Of a DNA stretch of 64,000 nt, positions 57,405 through 64,000 are shown piece by piece. The position numbers and the translations under genes were made by a program. Origin of the DNA: Gigaspora rosea. Lineage: Eukaryota > Glomeromycota > Glomeromycetes > Diversisporales > Gigasporaceae. The stretch spans positions 62,001 through 126,000 of the forward strand of contig QKWP01000033.1 in NCBI GenBank assembly GCA_003550325.1. The letters run 5' to 3'. The notes beneath the pieces are model-generated. The model ran no database searches, was not told the origin of the DNA, and saw nothing but the letters and a program-made list of their open reading frames with translations. How positions within the stretch are numbered: position 1 is the stretch's first letter; each line of letters opens with the position of its first letter.

Positions 57405-57796
57405 TGTAAAATGTTGTATTGCTTTATAGCCAAGCAATAAATTTAAATAGTGTAATAACTTTTGATGTTGTATTGCTTTACATTATTTTCATTTATAGTA
57501 TTCTGGTGATAAAAAGATATAATGTAATTTTTTTGTTTGTAAAAAATAAATTTTCGTTTTAGATGGTTCGGTGCATGGTATACGACGTAATCAGTGCATA
57601 CTCGTGCATGCTCGTGCATAATTCTTGTCAATATTTATGCTTCAAATTAACTTTTTAAATTGCATCCTATAGTCAAATAGAGGGAAGGGGGGTATTTTGA
57701 ATTACCTATTTAAATGGACTCGGTTCCCTTCTTTTACAAACTCAACCGACTTTGGTTCTTTTTCTCAATAATAATAATTTTAATTAAAATCCAATC
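57405..57796 (+). promoter_or_regulatory. Upstream region of Cys-rich gene 1, shared with gene 2
   Basis: Blocks such as TATTGCTTTATAGCCAAG, TGATGTTGTATTG, TATTTAAATGG and AACTCAACCGACTTTGG recur in the same order upstream of the second paralogue (60108-60378). The promoter was therefore duplicated with the gene and parts of it are conserved. No factor is assigned. Confidence 0.65.
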
Positions 57797-58602
57797 ATGA
57801 AATTCCTATCAATGAGTTCACTTTTCATTTTCGTGGTTGTAGCATTCAATTTTGTTTTCGCTCAAAATAATGTCCCCCCTTCCAATACATGTCTACAAGA
57901 GTTTACTAAACTTAATTCAAGTTCGGACCTAAATAATTGCGCTTCGTTTGTCAAGTTGATGCCATTACATGGTGCAACAATGCAAAATTCAACATCAATT
58001 TATGATAGTTATTGTAGTGCACCAAAGTGCAGTGATAGCGTCACTACTGCCGATGCTAATGAACTTAAAACTCAATGTCAACCAGAACTTGCTGCGAAAG
58101 ATACTTTCTTTACTTACCTAAAAACCGTTCTTGTTTTCAATTCTCCGCTAAGGGATTCCTTGTGTTTCAAGAATTCTTCCGGAAGTTATTGTGGTTTGGT
58201 TGAAGATACTGCTGTGACGCTTAATTACATTCTTGGATTGAATTCTACGCAGCCTAATCTTAATTGTAGCAATTGTAATAAAGCTATTTTAAATACTTTT
58301 ATGAATTACATTAAACAACATCCTGAAACTCAGGCTGACTTACCGGTTGATCAGTCGTCTATTCAAACGATTGCTTCAAAGTGTGGTAATTCTTTCTTAG
58401 GTAAGTTATACATATATATATATATTATTTTAAATTTATATAAAATTATTTTTAATTTTTCTCTATTTATTATATAGATGGAACTGTTCCAGATACCACT
58501 AAGAAGAGTAGTGGCAACTCCATGCACGCTCTATCTTCTATTGGGTTTATGAAAACAATAATCGCAGCTTCATTTATTATTTTAATTGTTTATGCTATTT
58601 AA
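57797..58602 (+). CDS. Secreted, probably GPI-anchored Cys-rich protein (paralogue 1)
   Basis: Exon 1 is 57797-58400, followed by a 77-nt GT-AG intron and exon 2 at 58478-58602; 242 codons. The start MKFLSMSSLFIFVVV is a clear signal peptide, with likely cleavage after FVFAQ. The mature part has ten Cys, including YCSAPKC, CSNCNKAIL and a final SKC, and several N-x-S/T sites. The C-terminus is a small Ser/Gly-rich segment followed by a hydrophobic end (TIIAASFIILIVYAI) with no charged tail, as for a GPI attachment signal. The pattern resembles the fungal Cys-rich GPI-type proteins grouped as DUF7729, but this is from memory and the function is unknown. The location would be the plasma membrane or cell wall. 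A tandem paralogue lies 1.8 kb downstream with a duplicated promoter. Confidence 0.9.
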
Positions 58603-60107
58603 ATTAAAAAAGTATATTAGAATGAAATTATAGGATTCCTAAAGTTTACTTAAGATTTAGCTTACGTATAAATTTAGTTAATAACGTGAGTTATATAATC
58701 ATGTAATGATAATGATTAAATTGTTGGCTTTTTTTTCTTTCAATTTGTCAACAAATATTATTGCTTTTATGATTTATTACAATAAAATAATTATAAAATG
58801 TATTTAGTCATTTTAGTCATATATATATGTCTTGTTGAGTTATTGCTTCATGTTGGTCTATGACCTGAAATGACTAAGATCTTTCGTATGTTATTTGATT
58901 ATAACGAAAGTTGTTATAATTATGACTTTATAACCTTTTACTAAAAAAAAAAAAAAAACAAACATTCTTATATTAGAGAACCGCTAGGATATTTTATCTA
59001 AAGGATATAGCTACTTTATATATATTTAAAGTAGCGCCCTGGCTAAAATTACGATTTAACGCATACATGAAGATCTAATTTCAGGGGCTTAATTATTCCA
59101 TTTTTATTACGATACCACTTTTTCAGCCAATCAAAATTCAAACTTCGGAATAATTTATAGTTTCCGAAGACTATCATATGATAAATAGAGAGATTTGATT
59201 GGCCATAATTTATCATTTTTTCCGTTTTTATCTTAATAGGAAGTATTCACAGTCCCCTGCTTTAGATGCCTTTTATTAATGATATCAATTTCCGACCCGA
59301 TTTTTCAACAATCGGATATTTTCCGCTCTTTACACATGTAATATAAAAAAAAAAATTTAATTGTTTAATAATACTACTTTACTTCCGACTGTGGTTTCTA
59401 ACTTCCTGTTTAAAAAAAACCATTATCGGAAAAAAAAAAATAATATCGCCCAAAAATTTGCGCACTGTTGATGTGTCACTGCATTTCGGATTGGTTAACT
59501 ACAGTTCATCAGTTGTATTTGTTAATGGTAATACTGTAACTTGAGAAATGAAGCACCTGTGTTGAATTCTAAAGTAAGTTAAAGCAAGCTTTGTAAGTCC
59601 TGGAGAGGAAAGATTAATTGGTAATTGTTAAACATGAACACGAAATGTGAACTTATTAGTAGGGATTTCATAATTCCAAAATCGTAATGGAAATTCAAAA
59701 TGCGAAAGACAAAAACCCAAATATATTTAAGCAATATTTGGCCATGTGTTCAATTTAACTATAGTGAGCAATTTAATTTAACATCGTTACTATTTTGATT
59801 TCATAGTCAAAACAATTCAATTTTTATATCTTTTTTTATTTTAAAAAAAAAAAAAAAGTTCGTTATACAACTCATATTTTTCTTAAAGTCCATAGCACTT
59901 TTTATATCGAACTAATATAAAATTTAAAGTTTGAGTGAGTTCATTATCAGTTATAGGGAGTTTCATTGGATCCAGTGTCAACATTATATGTTTATTTTAA
60001 TCGAAATTTTACAGAAAGTTCATGTCACGTGATGATGATAAAAATTTAACCAAATATTTAAATACACAAAAATGCTGAAATGATTTGATTTATATGTAAA
60101 ACGATAT
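58603..60107. other. Intergenic region between the paralogues, nothing resolved
   Basis: A+T-rich DNA with A- and T-runs. No convincing frame, TSD-bounded element or tandem period was identified. Confidence 0.45.
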
Positions 60108-60378
60108 AGTATTGCTTTATAGCCAAGTAAATAATGTAATAACCCTTGATGTTGTATTGTTTTCCAAAAACGTAATTTTGCTTGTTCACGTTGGCTGGTT
60201 AAGTGTTACTAGTGCACAATTCTAATTTAAAATTTTTTAAAATTGATTCTATAGTTAAGTCGAACACATAGCCAAATATTTGGGTTGAGTTTCATATTTT
60301 GAATATCCCATTTAAATGGGCACATTCCCTCATTTACAAACTCAACCGATTTTGGTTCTTTTTCTAATAAATTCAATC
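60108..60378 (+). promoter_or_regulatory. Upstream region of Cys-rich gene 2
   Basis: It matches 57405-57796 in ordered blocks, including TATTGCTTTATAGCCAAG and AACTCAACCGATTTTGG. An in-frame upstream ATG at 60316 exists, but the signal peptide and comparison with paralogue 1 favour the ATG at 60379. Confidence 0.65.
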
Positions 60379-61374
60379 ATGAAATTCTTATCAATAAGTT
60401 CATTTTTCGTTTCCGTATTTGTAGCATTCAATTTTGTTTCCGCTCAACAATTACCACAAAATCTCTCCAGTACATGTCAACAAGAACTTGGTAAACTTGC
60501 CTCAACTCCAGAATTCAACAATTGTGCTTCATTTCTCAAGTTAGCATCATTACAAAATCCAACTAATGACCCAAAACCGATCTATGATAATTATTGTTCC
60601 GCACCGAAATGCAGTGATAACACTACTTTTGCTGCTGCTGCTGATCTTAAAAGTCAATGTCAATCAGATCTTGCTATGAATGATCCTACCGTTTCTTATT
60701 TAAAAGAAATTCTTATTTTCAATTCCCAATAAAGGATTCCTTTTGTTTCAAGAACTCTTCCGGAGGATATTGTAACTTGGATCCAAATTCTACTATTATA
60801 TTAAATTTCATTAGTGGATTGAGTGCTACTTTCCCCACTGATATTAATTGTAACGATTGTAATAAAGCTATTTTAAATACTTTTATGAACTACTTCAAAG
60901 CTCATCCTGAAAGTTTGGCTGAATTACCAGTTAATCAGACGGCTTTGGAATCTTTTCAAACTTTCGTTATATCAAAGTGTAATTCTTCTTTCTTAGGTAA
61001 GTTATACGTATATCTATACAAGGGTATTATGGTATCACGTGAACACTCAGCTTCATCTCGTTGAGTTGAATCCATACTAAAAATAAATTCGATTCTGATC
61101 ATGAAATCATATTACTATTCGTAGCAATACCTAATTCGCCATAATACCCCCATATTCCTTATATATTGTTTTAAATTCATATAAAATTCTTTTTAATTTC
61201 TCTTTTTTTTTCATTATAGATGGAACTGTTCCAAATACTACTGGATCTCAAAATACTACTGGATCTCAAAAAGGTAGTGGCATCTCTATGCACACACCAC
61301 CTTTTATTGGTTTCACAATGTTTGCAAACACTATCATCGTAGCTTCGTTTATTATTTTAATTGCTTACGAATGA
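60379..61374 (+). pseudogene. Cys-rich GPI-type protein, paralogue 2, with a 1-nt frameshift
   Basis: Exon 1 is 60379-60996 and exon 2 is 61220-61374, with a 223-nt intron containing a MITE. The signal peptide MKFLSISSFFVSVFV is followed by the same Cys framework (YCSAPKC, CNDCNKAIL, SKC). After ILIFNS the frame breaks at about 60726-60732: paralogue 1 reads FNSPLRDSLCFKN, whereas here one base is missing from a CCC run, giving FNSQ and stop, with SFCFKN in the next frame. Everything else is intact, including the hydrophobic C-terminal end and a duplicated TTGSQ unit in exon 2. Either a recent pseudogene or a base-calling loss in a homopolymer. Confidence 0.85.
61022..61149. mobile_element. 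128-bp MITE in the intron of paralogue 2
   Basis: GGGTATTATGG at 61022 and CCATAATACCC at 61139-61149 are inverted. The equivalent intron of paralogue 1 is only 77 nt and lacks this DNA. The TSD is not clear. Confidence 0.75.
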
Positions 61375-62444
61375 AATTATAGGATAAGATTTAGCTTAAA
61401 TAACTGATGGATTTAATGCACATTAATGATCATATAAGGATAATGATTAAATATTTTTTTGCTTTTTTCATTTGTCGACAAATATTTTTGCTTATTATTT
61501 TATTACAATAAAATATAAATAAAAGCATACATTTTATCCTAAACTTTATTCACTATATAGTATGTACAGTACGTACGTGCATGTTTATATGTCGTGTTAT
61601 TATGTTTATGTTGGCCGATCATCTTTTATGATCTACGTGATTTTTTTTTTTAACTTCGATCTACCTCAATGGTAGTGACGGGCAAATCACAGATTTTCCA
61701 AACATCTCCACAAGGTGCAGATCACGCGAGATAGAGACGACAAATTTATGCGGAATTTTTCAGAATTTTGTCTCTCATCGAGGGGTGATATGAAAAAACA
61801 ATTATGAGTATTCTATCCCTTCCCACTTTCGTGCCATGCATGCTAACTGTTCAGAAATCGAGAGTATCGATCGAACCTAAACGGATTATCTTCTAAATGC
61901 TACTGACTAAAGTACAAGGTGGATGAAAAAAAAACCAGATAATTCTTTCTGAAACAAAACTATTAACCCCAATTGAATACCATGTAACAACCCTAGAACA
62001 GATGATATGTACATCAATACGTACCAAAAACATTTTTTCGTCTTGATAGTCCACTTCTACTTTAAATATTTTTCTTCATGACTTTCGTCCTGACAAGCCA
62101 TAACTTATCTAAAAAAAAACTAAACAATGATAGTCGTCGCAACAGGTCATCAAAATAAATCCTTAAAGCAAACTGCAAACCGTTATACGAGGGCGGGATG
62201 AAAAAACCAGACAAGGTCGGGTTAGCAGAAAAAAAAAACAGAAATTAAATACCACTAATGATTACTAATCGAAATACTACGTCACTAAAACCTCAAATAA
62301 ATCATACAATAACTCAATAAATCAATCAATCAATAAATCAGCCATTCGATGGATCATAATAAATTCGTGATCGATTCGAGACAAAAGCAGCTAACTTTTC
62401 ATGCTGTTAGCAGGATCATGCACGGGGTATCACGTGAATCACGC
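61375..62444. other. Intergenic region, no gene seen
   Basis: A GTACAGTACGTACGT stretch at about 61565 resembles the motif of the 26304 MITE family, but no ends are visible. There is no protein-like frame. Confidence 0.45.
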
Positions 62445-62452
62445 GGGGTGCC

Positions 62453-62873
62453 CAGGGAGAGTGATTTTCTGTGTTTCACAGAAAACCACAGAATTTCTTT
62501 TAATCACAGCCAACTACAAAAATCACCCTTAGTCACCACAGAATGTCACAGAATTCTACAAAATGCTTAAAATATCACAGAATTGTTAAATATTGTAGGG
62601 GTTGGCCAATAAATTCAAGGCGGGCGTCGGGAAATGTAGACACTAAATTAACGTAAATTACAAGCATTTCCTCGGAAGTTACGGAATTATATAGTTTAGG
62701 AAAATTTTGATAAACAAATTTTTATTTATAATCATGCTAAATTACAGAAAGAATAAAATAGCACCACAAAACTGTACAGAAATTGGTAAAAGGCTTATCA
62801 CATTAAATCACAGAATTTGTCTTAACCACATACAGAATTTTGTCTTAACCACCACAGAAAATCACTGTCCCTG
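62453..62873. mobile_element. 421-bp hAT MITE packed with TCACAGAATT motifs
   Basis: A perfect 8-bp TSD GGGGTGCC is at 62445-62452 and 62874-62881. Ends are CAGGGAGAGTGATTTTCTGTG and CACAGAAAATCACTGTCCCTG. ATCACAGAATTT/ACCACAGAA units fill the rest. Confidence 0.92.
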
Positions 62874-62959
62874 GGGGTGCCCAATCAGCCAGTATTGATC
62901 TACAAATTGCATAGATCAAATAACACAAATGCGCTCTGAACAATATGTCAATTTGTAAA

Positions 62960-63240
62960 GAAGATCTAGACAAAGTTCGAAACCGTGGTATTTATTTATT
63001 AACTGTTATTATTCTTTACTGTATTAATGATTATAAATGTTCCAACATAATTCCATGTATCAAAATTTTGGGTGCAAACTGGAATTTAAATGCTTGAGAG
63101 CACTTCTACTTTAAAAAATACCCTGAAGCAACAGCGGCAATGTCACATAATAATTTGAATATAGAATTACAAATCTTATTAGAAAATTTAGAAATTGGTT
63201 CAAGAGCAATAAGGCGCTTGCTATGCAGCGCGAATTGAAG
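62960..63240 (+). pseudogene. Possible coding remnant, unrecognised
   Basis: A short frame near 63115-63230 reads YPEATAAMSHNNLNIELQIL and ENLEIGSRAIRRLLCSAN. It looks protein-like but matches no family I can name, and there is no clear start. Confidence 0.3.
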
Positions 63241-63320
63241 GTCAGTAACAAAGGTCTACTAACTAATTCTGGAAAATGAATGGTTATCATAGGAACATGA
63301 ATGTGCTACACCTCATTACT

Positions 63321-63474
63321 ACAGTTTGGGAAAGAAGAGTACTCAGTCTTATGTATGCTTGGCATGTACATTATACTTCATAGTGTTCTTTATTTCTACA
63401 GTTTGGGGAAAAAGAGTGCTCAGTCTTATGTATGCTTGGCATGTACACTATGTATAATGTACTATGTTTTTAAC
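63321..63474. repeat. 77-bp tandem duplication
   Basis: ACAGTTTGGGAAAGAAGAGT and the following 30 bp (CAGTCTTATGTATGCTTGGC) at 63321 recur at 63398. The open frame over the repeat is not convincing as a gene. Confidence 0.85.
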
Positions 63475-63609
63475 TACGGTGCGAGAATGAAAAGGTGTCT
63501 GCCTTATATCACTGCAGCGTGCATATTTCACTTGCATCTAGTGGACCTTTTGCTGGCTTAGCATTGTTTTGCTAATATTTTCTCCATTATTATTTTATAA
63601 AATATAACA

Positions 63610-63895
63610 AAAAAGTAAAAAATGCCAAATCCTATGATGAAAGGAAATCTAATGAATCTAATTCAAGTATTAAGAGCGTCAAAGAATTGAAATTTGATCC
63701 ACATGTTGCTACATTACTTCTACCATATAGAGAAATTCTTAAAGAAATACAGAATCATCATATAGAACAAGAATTTTAACGAGCCTGGCAATTATCTTAT
63801 ATGCTCAAGTGGTCTGTTGTGGACAATTATCTATTTGGTGAAGTTGAAATTTATATCGATTTACCCATACCAGCTGTCAACATGTCTTTATAAGC
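63610..63895 (+). pseudogene. Possible coding remnant at the window edge
   Basis: One frame reads ELKFDPHVATLLLPYREILK, then EIQNHHIEQEF, a stop, and RAWQLSYMLKWSVVDNYL and FGEVEIYIDLPIPAVNMSL. The composition is protein-like over about 85 codons, with one in-frame TAA. The family is not recognised; it could be a transposon gene fragment continuing outside the window. Confidence 0.4.
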
Positions 63896-64000
63896 GAATT
63901 AATTATGTGATTACCATTTTACATAATCTAATTGCTAAAGGAATTATAAGCAATATAAAATTTTGCTTTAATAACTAACTAAAAAGATTATGGGGAACTT

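Noticed and set aside
60316..60378. Upstream ATG extending paralogue 2 by 21 residues
   Set aside because: The extension precedes a canonical signal peptide, and the aligned paralogue 1 starts at the internal MKFLS.
62349..62570. 73-codon frame near 62.4 kb (also 62707-62898)
   Set aside because: Both lie largely inside the TCACAGAATT MITE and translate its repeated motif.
1..64000. tRNA, rRNA or other structured RNA genes
   Set aside because: I found no cloverleaf with A and B boxes and no rRNA-like block by eye; a covariance search could change this.

Overview
The window reads as nuclear DNA of an arbuscular-mycorrhizal fungus (Glomeromycotina, Rhizophagus-like). This is an inference from the strong A+T bias, the many 60-80 nt GT-AG introns, a kinase fragment and DDE/MULE transposases of a style I associate with that lineage, and very heavy transposon nesting. 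No database search was run. Four host genes are recognisable, all in the right-hand third: a kinesin-6 motor (47.6-52.4 kb, +), an ASH2-type COMPASS subunit (53.8-56.4 kb, -), and a tandem pair of secreted or GPI-anchored Cys-rich proteins (57.8-61.4 kb, +), the second carrying a 1-nt frameshift.

From about 0.95 to 47.4 kb almost everything is transposon. 0.95-11.0 kb is a stack: a small PIF/Harbinger-like MITE (951-10977) holds a non-autonomous hAT element (1065-10922), which holds a LINE, here LINE-A (1700-10240), whose ORF1 holds two more 8-bp-TSD MITEs. From 11.6 to 46.3 kb lie the dispersed exons of one ancient MULE-like transposase. It was split by a MITE, a 2.5-kb hAT element with an almost complete transposase (14288-16769), another MITE, and a second LINE, LINE-B (17520-44777, minus strand). 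LINE-B looks like two unrelated LINE fragments, but a 16-bp target-site duplication and colinear protein halves show it is one insertion of about 6.7 kb. It is itself split by a 2.2-kb TA-duplicating repeat element, two MITEs and an 18-kb block.

The 18-kb block (23798-41821) has PIF/Harbinger-like ends. It contains two head-to-head Mutator-like elements, MULE-1 (23904-30687, -) and MULE-2 (30740-37242, +). Each has a 9-bp TSD and a FAR1 + MULE + SWIM + CCHC transposase. Subtracting them leaves about 4.7 kb whose only substantial gene is an unassigned DDE-like protein (37.7-39.6 kb). Many element boundaries are supported twice: by the TSD, and by the interrupted reading frame closing when the insert and one TSD copy are removed.

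The most unusual structure is upstream of the MULE-1 transposase (28.38-30.09 kb). It is a tandem array of about 22 copies of a short motif that resolves into about 13 micro-exons of 30/33/36/78 nt. Nearly all are phase-symmetric and separated by about 65-nt intron-like spacers with GT donors, CTAAT branch-like motifs and T-rich TAG acceptors. A comparable symmetric exon amplification is seen in the kinesin tail.
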